Origin: Lachnospiraceae bacterium
GTDB taxonomy: Bacteria > Bacillota > Clostridia > Lachnospirales > Lachnospiraceae
Assembly (NCBI GenBank): GCA_014239155.1
Contig: JAAZZQ010000056.1
Span: 1 to 64,000 of the forward strand
Length of the DNA: 64,000 nt
Reading direction: 5' to 3'
Numbering within the stretch: the first letter of the stretch is position 1; each line of letters begins with the position of its first letter. Below are positions 8,000-16,873 of the stretch, piece by piece. The notes beneath the pieces are model-generated. The model had not been told where the DNA came from. It did not search any database and worked only from the letters and a program-made list of their open reading frames with translations. The position numbers were made by a program, and so were the translations under genes.

Positions 8000-8797
8000 T
8001 CAGGATTTTGGATTATATTCTCCTCGTAAGTTTTGAAACAAAATCTTTAAAAGCTCCGTATTTCCTTTCCAGAAATGAATCTTTGTAGGTGTTTTTCCCT
8101 TTTTGGGATAAGCGCGTGTCACAGGAATCTCACATGCTCTGTAACCAAGCTGTGTCGCTCTGACAGACAAATATGCGAGAAGTTCGTAACTCATAAATAC
8201 TTCCCGCAACGGCGCCACACGCTCATCTTGCAAATACCGCGCAGAGTATGCTCGATAAGCATTTGTTGTGTCTGTAAAATGCTGCCCGGCAGTCAGAGAA
8301 ATAATTGGCGCATGAATTAAACGCACTGCAATATTTCTAATTAGAGGGGTATTGATGGCTCTTCCTCCGCTAATAAACCGAGACCCTTGCACAAAGTCAT
8401 ATCCCTCCTCAAGCTTTTGAATAAATCGTGGAATATCCTCAATGCTGTCTTTATTATTCCCATCAATTGTAATTACACCTTTATAACCTCTCTCAAGCGC
8501 CCAGTAAATTCCCATGCGTAGCTGTGCTCCCTGCTTTCCAATATCGTTTTTGACGAGCAATGTATTTACCTGAAGCTTTTTTAACTTTCGTTTTTCCATG
8601 CTGCCATCTGTTGATCCCCCATCGCAGATTACAAGGTCTGCATAGTCTGCAATATGATGCTTATATGCGCGATAAAGCTCTTTTAAGATGCGTTCTCCCT
8701 CATTGATAACAGGGATCAACACCACATAGTCCTTTGTTTTTGGAACATACTCCTCACATACAAAAAGCGGAACTCCTGTTCTTTTATCATCCATCAT
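8000..8797 (-). CDS. GT2-family glycosyltransferase (DPM1-like, soluble)
   Basis: The 265 residues contain the GT-A nucleotide-binding start V-V-L-I-P-V-I-N-E-G, C-D-G-G-S-T-D-G and the acidic motif T-I-D-G-N near residue 112. There is no C-terminal membrane anchor, unlike the GtrB-like paralogues elsewhere in the window. Family members use NDP-sugars, often with a polyprenyl phosphate or lipid-linked glycan acceptor. The start overlaps the stop of the isomerase gene by 4 bp, with GGGAG about 8 nt upstream. The donor is probably the unusual sugar made by the isomerase/epimerase neighbours (inference). Confidence 0.85.
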   Translation of the reverse strand: MMDDKRTGVPLFVCEEYVPKTKDYVVLIPVINEGERILKELYRAYKHHIADYADLVICDGGSTDGSMEKRKLKKLQVNTLLVKNDIGKQGAQLRMGIYWALERGYKGVITIDGNNKDSIEDIPRFIQKLEEGYDFVQGSRFISGGRAINTPLIRNIAVRLIHAPIISLTAGQHFTDTTNAYRAYSARYLQDERVAPLREVFMSYELLAYLSVRATQLGYRACEIPVTRAYPKKGKTPTKIHFWKGNTELLKILFQNLRGEYNPKS

Positions 8798-9615
8798 CCA
8801 AAGATCTCCCTTCCATATGCTAGAACCTCTTCAAGCAAAGCAATTCGGTCGATACCTTCCTCTGTCTTTCCCATCTCCACAGACACATAACCTTGATACT
8901 CATGTTCTTGCAAAAAGGCAGCTATCTCCCTGTGAAATTGCCTTCTACTACTGTCCATAACAATTGGCTTCAAAAAAGGTTCGCTGATATGGACATGATG
9001 AATCTGTTGCTCATGTCCCTCGAGCACCTCCACAGGCTCTCTCATCTCAATCATTGTGCCAAGATCCAAATTAAGAAGAAACCCTTTTGATCCAACTTCC
9101 TCTATCAATGCGATGGCTTCTTTTGTTGTATTGATATAGTTGGTATTATAAATTGGTGGGTTGGCTTCCATTGCAATCGCAGTCTGTTTCTTGTGCGCAT
9201 AATCACCAACTCTCTGAAAAAATTGTACCCCTTGCCGCCAAAGCTGTCTGTCAGAAGGGTCAGGAAGCACTCTGTTTCTGGGACTCCCAAACACAAGGTT
9301 TGCACACTGCACTGCCTCTGCAAAATCAACCGCTTTCTGTGTATATGCCAAAAGCGTTTCGCGCTGGGCAGTATCAGCAAAGAGCACCTCTGTTCTGCCA
9401 TACCAAATAGATTGCATGGAAGAAATTACAAAACCTTCTTTGGCAAAGCACTCCTGTCGCCATCTTTGAACCGCTTCCATATTATGATATGGTTCTGACG
9501 CAAAAAAACGCGTTGGCGCAATCTCCAATCCACAATACCCATATCTGCGCATTAGCGCATATACTTTTTCATCCTCTTCTGTTGTCCACGCAATATTGGA
9601 AATGGAAAGCTTCAT
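8794..9615 (-). CDS. Sugar phosphate isomerase/epimerase, xylose-isomerase-like TIM barrel
   Basis: This 273-residue single-domain TIM barrel belongs to the AP-endonuclease-2 superfamily. The usual divalent-metal ligands are visible in order: Glu in M-E-A-N-P, Asp in N-L-D-L-G, His in H-V-H-I-S-E-P and Glu in S-V-E-M-G. It should interconvert an aldose/ketose or epimerise a sugar or sugar phosphate in the cytoplasm. It overlaps both neighbours by 4 bp, so it is tightly coupled to the SDR-like and GT2 genes. The exact substrate cannot be read from the sequence. Confidence 0.8.
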   Translation of the reverse strand: MKLSISNIAWTTEEDEKVYALMRRYGYCGLEIAPTRFFASEPYHNMEAVQRWRQECFAKEGFVISSMQSIWYGRTEVLFADTAQRETLLAYTQKAVDFAEAVQCANLVFGSPRNRVLPDPSDRQLWRQGVQFFQRVGDYAHKKQTAIAMEANPPIYNTNYINTTKEAIALIEEVGSKGFLLNLDLGTMIEMREPVEVLEGHEQQIHHVHISEPFLKPIVMDSSRRQFHREIAAFLQEHEYQGYVSVEMGKTEEGIDRIALLEEVLAYGREIFG

Positions 9616-10592
9616 CTCTGTTCACCCTCTTGAATCATATGATTCACAAACATTTTAATATCTGTCAGAACTGCCTCTTTGTTACAGAGGTATCCATCTC
9701 TGCCGCCAAACTTTGCTGCATATGTAGTTCTGAAATCATATTTTGCAGGCGTACCTTTTAGCTCATTCTTAAATACCTGTCCAGTCAATGCTTTATACAC
9801 TTCCGCAGCGGAAACAGGCTCTGTCGCAACATTAAAATACAGCATATTTTCATTCAATGCAGTCTGAATATCCTCCCACAAACGCCCCAGCGAATAGAAT
9901 TGAAATGTGCTGCGACTATCCGTAAAATGAAGTGCTGTAAATCCTAGCTTCTTAAACTTTTTCTTTAAAAGCTCCCTTCGCTCACGGTCAAGCTTTACAC
10001 AGCGATAGAATCCATTTTGGGCCACCTCATAGCAGTCTTCTAAACGAATCGCATCCTCCGCCTTCTCCAAAACTTTTAATTCAAGGTACTTTTCCTTCTT
10101 CAACATAGATGGAATTACATTCATATAATCATAAATAAAATTTTTCTTAATATTATATCCATAGAGCGCTGGCAGTCTGACAATTAACGCATTTGGATAA
10201 TTTTTTCGCACCCACTTTTCCAAATAATAGCGATTTAGTCCATATGGCTGAAAATGATCTTCCCTTCCGCCCTTTCCATTAGACAGCGGAGAATCCTTCT
10301 CATCCACACCCACAGGATTACTGTAAACATCTATGGTAGAAATCAGCACAAGACGCTGTGGATTAATTGCTTTTATATTCTTCTCCGCCTCCAGAATCTG
10401 TTCCAAATCCTGATCTGGAGCATTGTTTGCAAGATATTTTTCTGCACGCACACCTGCATAAATAAGCACCTCTGGCTCAAGGCCATACGCTTTCTCTATA
10501 TTCTGTGAATTGTACACGCCCTTAATACGATTCCTCGCCCTCGAATAAAGATTGCTTCCTACAAACCCAGTGTAACCTACCAATGCTACCAT
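9612..10592 (-). CDS. NAD-dependent epimerase/dehydratase-family (SDR) protein
   Basis: The 326 residues start with a Rossmann motif G-Y-T-G-F-V-G (6-12). I-S-T-I-D-V-Y supplies the Ser/Thr position of extended SDRs, and Y-Y-L-E-K fits the Y-x-x-x-K catalytic pair. R-L-P-A-L-Y-G-Y-N is also typical. The N-terminal glycine spacing is slightly unusual for NDP-sugar epimerases, and the C-terminal part is divergent, so the substrate is unclear. It overlaps the isomerase gene by 4 bp and follows a GT2 gene by 11 bp, inside what looks like a cassette for one unusual sugar. Confidence 0.8.
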   Translation of the reverse strand: MVALVGYTGFVGSNLYSRARNRIKGVYNSQNIEKAYGLEPEVLIYAGVRAEKYLANNAPDQDLEQILEAEKNIKAINPQRLVLISTIDVYSNPVGVDEKDSPLSNGKGGREDHFQPYGLNRYYLEKWVRKNYPNALIVRLPALYGYNIKKNFIYDYMNVIPSMLKKEKYLELKVLEKAEDAIRLEDCYEVAQNGFYRCVKLDRERRELLKKKFKKLGFTALHFTDSRSTFQFYSLGRLWEDIQTALNENMLYFNVATEPVSAAEVYKALTGQVFKNELKGTPAKYDFRTTYAAKFGGRDGYLCNKEAVLTDIKMFVNHMIQEGEQR

Positions 10593-10603
10593 ATCCGTTC
10601 CTC

Positions 10604-11536
10604 CTATAACTTTTCTATACTCTCAAAACTGTATTTTCTTCGTTTAAATATTAAATCGACTAATATTTGAAGATACTTTATAATCACTGTCAAAATCCCA
10701 AACAGTCCAAAAAAGGCAAACGACATAAAAAATATTGTTGTTGTCCAGCCGGCAACTGGTGTGCTAAACAAGTATATAACCGCTGAGTATACAGCGACAA
10801 ACACCGCGACAAACATCATAATTACGGTCATTGTAACAGAAAACCGATACCCCAGCCCTGTAAATAGAATCATACTGTTCACTGCAAGCTCTGTGCGATA
10901 TTTGCGCTCAGTTGGATCTGGTTTTATCACCTGCCTTTGCGTAACACCATATCTTATATTTGCAGTTTTTAATCCACAGTTTGCATACACCGCCTTCCTA
11001 TATGGCACCGATTTGTTCATACTGCTAATTCGATTGATTACCCGTCGGCTCAGCACCCGGAACCGCTCTGTGCCCAATTGATAAGAAAAATTGGTAAACC
11101 GGTTAAATATTTTATAAAAAAGCCCTGAAGTGAACCGCTGTCTTTGATTGGGCGAGGCGCTCACAATATCAAATCCCTCCAAAGATTTTCGGTAGACTTT
11201 CATAATTTCAGCCGGCTCAAAATCCAACAGACAAGTATCAAACTCCAACACGAAATCACCAATCGCCAGATCCATTCCCGCATTCATCGCAATTTCTTTC
11301 CCGTGAAAATAACTCATATTCAGAACGGTAATCGTAGCGCTTTTGGTCTTCCTACCAATTGTTTTCATTACATCTGTGCTATTGTCCTGTGAGTAATCGT
11401 TGACACAAATGACTTCTGAATGTTCAAAATTATCTTCCAAAACCTGTAACACAGTCTGTAAAAAATCTCCAATTCGTTCTACATCATTATGCACGTAGAT
11501 TACAGCAGACATAAAATTTTTTTCTTTACTTGTCAT
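10604..11536 (-). CDS. GT2-family glycosyltransferase with two C-terminal membrane helices
   Basis: The N-terminal GT-A domain has S-A-V-I-Y-V-H-N-D, V-C-V-N-D-Y-S-Q-D-N-S and G-K-E-I-A-M-N-A-G. Two hydrophobic helices follow near residues 220-300, as in DPM1/GtrB-type enzymes that glycosylate polyprenyl phosphate. The usual D-x-D is replaced by F-D-T-C-L-L-D, so metal binding may be altered. It sits 60 bp downstream of the FAD enzyme and 11 bp upstream of the SDR gene. An atypical donor sugar or reduced activity are both possible. Confidence 0.8.
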   Translation of the reverse strand: MTSKEKNFMSAVIYVHNDVERIGDFLQTVLQVLEDNFEHSEVICVNDYSQDNSTDVMKTIGRKTKSATITVLNMSYFHGKEIAMNAGMDLAIGDFVLEFDTCLLDFEPAEIMKVYRKSLEGFDIVSASPNQRQRFTSGLFYKIFNRFTNFSYQLGTERFRVLSRRVINRISSMNKSVPYRKAVYANCGLKTANIRYGVTQRQVIKPDPTERKYRTELAVNSMILFTGLGYRFSVTMTVIMMFVAVFVAVYSAVIYLFSTPVAGWTTTIFFMSFAFFGLFGILTVIIKYLQILVDLIFKRRKYSFESIEKL

Positions 11537-11596
11537 GTACTCTCATTTCCTTACTTTATTTTTATTGTGTCTCAACCTTCACAGTGACAAACTTAT

Positions 11597-12742
11597 TTAG
11601 GCAGTTAAGATTTCATCCAAATCATACACTGTGTTAATCTTTCCCGACAACACACCCACAAACGTGGGATTTTCAGAAAAAATGCGCACAACAGTCGGTC
11701 TCGAATCATCAATCTCTGAGCTCATAAGAATCGGCTTCATAGAAAACAGGGATTCTTTGTACGCAAATGCATACTCTTCCCGCAAATATTTTCGCGCCAG
11801 ATTTGCCATATAGGGAAATGCCGTCTGTGGTCTTGCTTTACAGTCATTGCAATTGCCAAGATACGCACCACTGCAATATCCGCCACTATCCGCCTGACAA
11901 GGAAACTGCGGAACTGCATCATAGCTTGTCGCATGCGGCGTAAATGTCACGGAAGTAAGCGAATGCATACCAGTTTTCCCAAATGGCATAATTGAGAAAA
12001 AAGGTCCATCCATCACTGTAAACCCATACTCTTTTAATTTGTCGTTGACCTCACAAAGTATAATCTCACACAATTCATACTTAATACCAAACTTATCAAA
12101 TCCAAGCATATTAAGAATCTGGTTTGTGGAGGCATAGGTGGCATTGAGTACAAATCCCGTCTTATATTTTATTGTTCTCTGTTCTTCTTTGACATACAGT
12201 TCATATGCATCTTGTGTCTTTTCAATCCGTTCAATTTTAACACCAAAATGGATTTGCGCCAGACTACCTACTGTTGCCAACTGCTCCATAAAAAAATCTC
12301 TTAAAATCATGGCATCATATGTGTACTCTCTTGTCAAAAATGCCCCATCACACATACCCTCCCGAAAAAATTTTTCCGGGCGCAACGCTTCACATGGAAT
12401 CTGTGCCGCCTCGCAAAACTTCTGAAACTGTGCCCCGTCAGACCATGAGTATTCGCTCGACGTAGCATACACCTTCTGAAACGCTCGGTTAATGCAAAAA
12501 CTATAATCCTCATTAAACCGCGCAAAATAACCCGCAGACTTCATAGCAGTGGAAAGAGAACGGGGATAGTGATACCCTTGATGCACTCTTGCTTGATTAA
12601 TGTAAGTCGCGCGCCGAAAGGGACCGTCATCACACTCCAAAACCAAAACATGTTCCCCGCGCTTTGCACAAAAATAGGCAGAATAAAGACCATACAAGCC
12701 AGCACCAATGATTATTTTATCATATGATATGCTTTCACTCAC
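11597..12742 (-). CDS. FAD-dependent oxidoreductase (DAO-like)
   Basis: A dinucleotide-binding start, Y-D-K-I-I-I-G-A-G-L-Y-G-L-Y-S-A, is followed by L-V-L-E at the second strand and a downstream A-R-V-H-Q-G-Y-H-Y-P segment. A C-x(2)-C pair (C-N-D-C) lies in the middle. The frame could open at 12829, but that would run 95 bp into the previous gene. A GTG at 12742 has GGGGAGAGG just upstream and overlaps the preceding stop by only 8 bp, so I chose it (381 residues). Enzymes of this kind oxidise amines or sugars or act as UGM-like mutases. Its place between two GT2 genes suggests it modifies a sugar or lipid-linked sugar. Confidence 0.75.
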   Translation of the reverse strand: MSESISYDKIIIGAGLYGLYSAYFCAKRGEHVLVLECDDGPFRRATYINQARVHQGYHYPRSLSTAMKSAGYFARFNEDYSFCINRAFQKVYATSSEYSWSDGAQFQKFCEAAQIPCEALRPEKFFREGMCDGAFLTREYTYDAMILRDFFMEQLATVGSLAQIHFGVKIERIEKTQDAYELYVKEEQRTIKYKTGFVLNATYASTNQILNMLGFDKFGIKYELCEIILCEVNDKLKEYGFTVMDGPFFSIMPFGKTGMHSLTSVTFTPHATSYDAVPQFPCQADSGGYCSGAYLGNCNDCKARPQTAFPYMANLARKYLREEYAFAYKESLFSMKPILMSSEIDDSRPTVVRIFSENPTFVGVLSGKINTVYDLDEILTA

Positions 12743-13721
12743 TGTCCTCTCCCCTCTCATCTCTCGAAAGAATCTCCCAGAAATAATATCTGGGGCGATG
12801 CTTTGTTTCCAGATAATTCCTGCCCACATACTCTCCTATAATGCCAAGCGATAATAATACAGCCCCACCAAGTACCCATATTGACATTAGTATAGAGGAC
12901 CAACCACTGACTGTATACCCAAAATAATGCTCATATACAATGTGTATAATCATAAAAAATCCTACTAGCAATGCCAATATTCCCATCATAAAGACCATGC
13001 GAATTGGCTTAATACTAAAAGAAGTGATTCCATCCACTGCCAATGTAAACATTTTTGACAAAGAATATTTCGATTCTCCTTGCATTCGTGGAAATACTTC
13101 AAAATGTACAACCGAGGACTTTAATCCAATATCTGGTATAATTCCTCGCAGAAACAGATTCACTTCATTATACTCTGACAGTGCTTTCAAAGCTTTTTTG
13201 CTCATAAGCCTATAATCCGCCGAGTTTTCATAGATATTACAATCCATTATTCTCATGGTTTTATAAAATAATGTAGCCGACAGTTTTTTAAAAAATCCAT
13301 CTGTATCTCTGGAATTACGCACACCGTACACAACTTCGTTGCCCTCCATATATGCCTGAATAAAATCCTCCATAGCATTAATATCCTGCTGTAAATCTGC
13401 ATCTATGGTTATTGTAAAATCACAGTATTTTACAGAATACATCATTCCAGCCAGAATTGCATTCTGATGCCCTCTGTTATGTGCAAAACGAAGTCCAATA
13501 ATCTCTTCATTGTTATTATATAATTCCTGAATAATTTCCCATGTTTTATCCGCGGAACCATCATCCACAAACACAATTTTGCTTTGATTGGAAATCATTC
13601 CACTTCTTACCAGTTGATGCAGTTTATCCAAAAGTTTTAATGAAGATGATACCAGTGCTTCCTCTTCATTAAAACAAGGAATTACAATATAGAGTATACC
13701 TTTTTGTCTACTGCAATCCAT
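12735..13721 (-). CDS. GtrB/DPM1-like GT2 glycosyltransferase with two C-terminal helices
   Basis: Sequence from the ATG at 13721 (M-D-C-S-R-Q-K-G-I-L-Y-I-V-I-P-C-F-N-E-E) gives a 328-residue protein with F-V-D-D-G-S-A-D-K-T-W, T-I-D-A-D-L-Q-Q-D (D-x-D) and two membrane helices near the end. These enzymes make polyprenyl-phosphate-linked single sugars for outside-face decoration. A start at 13811 is possible but overlaps the previous gene by 49 bp. The 13721 start has AAGGA about 10 nt upstream and the usual family length. A flippase partner could be the SMR-like pair at the operon end (inference). Confidence 0.85.
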   Translation of the reverse strand: MDCSRQKGILYIVIPCFNEEEALVSSSLKLLDKLHQLVRSGMISNQSKIVFVDDGSADKTWEIIQELYNNNEEIIGLRFAHNRGHQNAILAGMMYSVKYCDFTITIDADLQQDINAMEDFIQAYMEGNEVVYGVRNSRDTDGFFKKLSATLFYKTMRIMDCNIYENSADYRLMSKKALKALSEYNEVNLFLRGIIPDIGLKSSVVHFEVFPRMQGESKYSLSKMFTLAVDGITSFSIKPIRMVFMMGILALLVGFFMIIHIVYEHYFGYTVSGWSSILMSIWVLGGAVLLSLGIIGEYVGRNYLETKHRPRYYFWEILSRDERGEDSE

Positions 13722-13762
13722 TCTCGTTACATCCTTCCATACACGATACACAGCGTTGTCCG

Positions 13763-15901
13763 CTAATGTGTAGTTTCCAATTCTTTTTGTTTTTTGTACA
13801 GGAGACTCCAATGATTTATTTTATCAATCTCTCCATCAATTTCATACTTTTCAAGTACATCTGGAGTTGAAACGTACATATAACGTACTCTTTTTTCATT
13901 GGCTCCAATCTCAGCTAGTCCTTTGTCTGTAGCAATAACTCCAATGTTTTTTCTAATAGTTGCAATTAAATCTTGATGACATACTGGAGCGCTGCTTGTA
14001 ACCATATTCTCATGCGAATCATATGGCTCTTTAACAAACAAAATAGGATAAGAAGTATCTATCATATTTCCATCAGAGTTATATAGTTTTTCTGTTATGC
14101 CATGATCCGAAGTAATGACAATCAATGCATCCTCATATTTTCCCAGCTTTTTTAGTTGCGCTATATATTCATATACAATTTTCATAGCACCTTTTCGCTG
14201 TGAAACGCCACTTCCCCAATGTTCATCCCTCCTAGCATCATATTCAATGTGTTGAAAATCCTCCGTCATTGTATAGGGTGGATGTCCACCATGCATATGA
14301 ATAAACCGAAATGTACTCTTTTTGTCTTCCTTAGAGACACTCACCCCTTCTCTTACCAGCCTATGATAAAAAGGTAAATCATCTTCTATATTTACTATTT
14401 TATCATTTACAGTCAACAACGCAATATCACTTGTATCATAAATATAATAATATTTCACTGCAAGAGGAGCCATCTTATACATAGAACACTGTTTCATCAG
14501 TGAAAACAAATCTATCATACTACATGTCCTTTGTATGCCTTCTTCATAATTGGATATTATATCTTTCATTTGCTCTGCGACATATCGTTTATCTGTGTAT
14601 ACACCAATATCATATCCTGCATCGCGAATATCCGTCAATAAATTTGTGTTATCATATGCGTATTGTACATAATCTATGTGACTGTCTTCATCAAACGCAG
14701 ATCCAGTAAGTAGGAACGGAATACTATCATATGTTGGATTAAATGTACTTGCTGCATTTTTATAAAACACAAAATCATTTAAAGGCTGAAAAAAGTTTTT
14801 ATCCTCCTCCAGTATTTCATCAACATAAATTCCATCAAATTTATCTAAGACAAAAATAACAATATTATCCTTTTCTCCAACATCAAGCATCCCATCTGTC
14901 ATCAATATCATCTCATCTTTTGATGAAATTTCCTCAGCAGTAATAAAGAGTGTTCCAAGCGTTACTATCTGAATCAATATAATCCAAATGCTTACAGTTC
15001 TCATTAATTTCTCAAAAAATGCATGTTTTTTCCATGCAAGAAATACAAATATACCAATCAAAACAAACCATACAATAAAATTAATGATTATGCTTGTATT
15101 ACTATATACATTGTTTCCTGTTCCATCCAAAACCCCCATACTTCCATTGAAAAACAAACCCTGAATATATCCTGCAGTCAAAAAAGCAAACATAAAAATT
15201 AAATATATATTGAGATGCTCCTTATTTAAATATAGTATCATTCCTGCCATGAGCATCAAGACTACAATCACTCCTGACAGCAGCAATTTTCCAAAGAAAT
15301 ACCAGTACGGTAAAGGAAAATCCTTCGCATTATTTAGATAAAGTTCATTTGGTGTGAAAATCACCACTGTTATTAGATAGTATAACAAAATCGGCAGAAT
15401 TTGTCTTGCTTTCTGTTTGATCGAATCCTTACTTAAATCAATCAAGCAGTCTGATTTTATCTTTTTTAAAAAGACCGCCGACATAACAATCATTACTGCC
15501 AGCACAAACGCAATGCAAAATGTTTTATTATTTAATTTACGAACAAAGAAAAATGTAAAACTAAACGCGAGAAAGAAAGAAGAATCAAAATAACAAATCA
15601 ATTTTATATCGTTCTCCCGCAATAATAATTTCAGCAAAATTGGCAATGCAACAGCTATTATAATCAAGGGAACACTATAGTGTAATAAAGTAATAAATTT
15701 TGCATTCCAAAAACTTTCTATTAGATTTTCCTTTCTATATCCCAAATAATACTTTGCGAAAGATAGTATCCATAAATTTATACAAAAATAAAATGACCAT
15801 TTCCAAAAAAAATATTTTTTTGTCTTTATAAAATCTATTTCTACAGCAGACAACAAGCTGAATATTGCTATCATTAGAATGATTCCATAGTTATAAAACA
15901 T
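13763..15901 (-). CDS. LTA-synthase/EptA-like membrane phosphotransferase (alkaline phosphatase superfamily), copy 1
   Basis: This 712-residue protein has about eight to ten membrane helices up to residue 320, then an extracellular alkaline-phosphatase-fold domain. Expected metal-site elements are L-D-K-F-D-G (352-357), H-M-H-G-G-H (535-540) and S-D-H-G (598-601). The nucleophile region reads N-P-T-Y-D-S-I-P, with Thr390 in the position used by LtaS and EptA. A Cys, as in true sulfatases, is absent. Such enzymes move phospho-head groups (glycerol phosphate or phosphoethanolamine) onto surface polymers. AGGAGG precedes the ATG. It is a paralogue of the 23600-25717 gene; the two flank the AEP module. 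Confidence 0.85.
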   Translation of the reverse strand: MFYNYGIILMIAIFSLLSAVEIDFIKTKKYFFWKWSFYFCINLWILSFAKYYLGYRKENLIESFWNAKFITLLHYSVPLIIIAVALPILLKLLLRENDIKLICYFDSSFFLAFSFTFFFVRKLNNKTFCIAFVLAVMIVMSAVFLKKIKSDCLIDLSKDSIKQKARQILPILLYYLITVVIFTPNELYLNNAKDFPLPYWYFFGKLLLSGVIVVLMLMAGMILYLNKEHLNIYLIFMFAFLTAGYIQGLFFNGSMGVLDGTGNNVYSNTSIIINFIVWFVLIGIFVFLAWKKHAFFEKLMRTVSIWIILIQIVTLGTLFITAEEISSKDEMILMTDGMLDVGEKDNIVIFVLDKFDGIYVDEILEEDKNFFQPLNDFVFYKNAASTFNPTYDSIPFLLTGSAFDEDSHIDYVQYAYDNTNLLTDIRDAGYDIGVYTDKRYVAEQMKDIISNYEEGIQRTCSMIDLFSLMKQCSMYKMAPLAVKYYYIYDTSDIALLTVNDKIVNIEDDLPFYHRLVREGVSVSKEDKKSTFRFIHMHGGHPPYTMTEDFQHIEYDARRDEHWGSGVSQRKGAMKIVYEYIAQLKKLGKYEDALIVITSDHGITEKLYNSDGNMIDTSYPILFVKEPYDSHENMVTSSAPVCHQDLIATIRKNIGVIATDKGLAEIGANEKRVRYMYVSTPDVLEKYEIDGEIDKINHWSLLYKKQKELETTH

Positions 15902-15911
15902 ATCAATCCTC

Positions 15912-16847
15912 CTATCTCCCCATAAATAGCTTGTTTGTAACTGAATTTCTCTGCAAAAGTTTACTCAATACAAAGGACAACCCTGTCAATACAATCGACA
16001 TTAAAAAGATATATGTTGCCTTGATCAAATACCGATAAGAATCTGAAATTCTAAAGTATTCCTTAATCCAAAAGAAAAATACAATTCCCGTGGATAAATA
16101 AATACTAATGGACACCTCGCCTAATCTGCGCAAAACGCTAAAATGATAACGCTCACTTAGACGATAAAAACCTACAATAACCAATGCGCTCCCAATTGTC
16201 CCTGTAATCAATTCTATGCATCCTAGTCTTAAAGTTAAAATATAAAGTCCTCCAAGTGACAATAACAATAATATTTTAGGAATTGCCTTTATTTTGTCCA
16301 AAAGATTATATTGATTTAACAATATTCCCATAATAAAAAAAGGCAGCATTCTCTTTGTTCCTGAATAATTTCCAATATTAGGCATAATATAATTTACGCA
16401 CAATAGAACAATATATCCCAAAATATGACTGCGAAATAGATATTTTGTGATAAAACCATATAAAGAACAATAAAATACTGCCCACAAAAACCAATTGGAA
16501 AAAGCTGTATAGCGTAAATATCCACCCAAACTTATATCGGAATATCCACCTAACAATACATCACACATCCATGTCAAAAATCCCCACGCCGCACATGGTA
16601 TCATAATTCCCTTTATCTTTGATAGTATACCATGAATCAAATCATATCGATTTAGCGAATACCAAAACAAATATCCACTAAGTATCATAAAAAGCGGCAT
16701 ATGACATCCATAGATTAACTGAAATACTTCATTTGCACGAAATTCATAATTCTGTGGTGTCCCATATTGAATACTATGACCCAGCACTACAGAATATATT
16801 GCCAATCCTCGTGCTGCATCTACCCAATTCTCTCGTATCTTCTTCAA
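15912..16847 (-). CDS. Acyltransferase 3 family membrane O-acyltransferase
   Basis: The 311 residues open with N-W-V-D-A-A-R-G-L-A-I-Y-S-V-V-L-G-H, the N-terminal signature of acyltransferase-3 proteins including the conserved R and H. H-M-P-L-F-M-I-L-S-G-Y-L-F follows, then eight or more further helices. These enzymes transfer acetyl or other acyl groups to surface sugars. The start codon is TTG at 16847, with GGGAGG 8 nt upstream. It is 26 bp after aepY and 10 bp before the LTA-synthase-like gene, so O-acylation is produced with the AEP module. Confidence 0.88.
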   Translation of the reverse strand: MKKIRENWVDAARGLAIYSVVLGHSIQYGTPQNYEFRANEVFQLIYGCHMPLFMILSGYLFWYSLNRYDLIHGILSKIKGIMIPCAAWGFLTWMCDVLLGGYSDISLGGYLRYTAFSNWFLWAVFYCSLYGFITKYLFRSHILGYIVLLCVNYIMPNIGNYSGTKRMLPFFIMGILLNQYNLLDKIKAIPKILLLLSLGGLYILTLRLGCIELITGTIGSALVIVGFYRLSERYHFSVLRRLGEVSISIYLSTGIVFFFWIKEYFRISDSYRYLIKATYIFLMSIVLTGLSFVLSKLLQRNSVTNKLFMGR

Positions 16848-16873
16848 TTTTAGGACCTCCCATTTTACTTGTA

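Noticed and set aside
13763-15901. Classical sulfatase
   Set aside because: The nucleophile position is Thr, not the Cys/Ser of C-x-P-x-R sulfatases, and no such motif is present.
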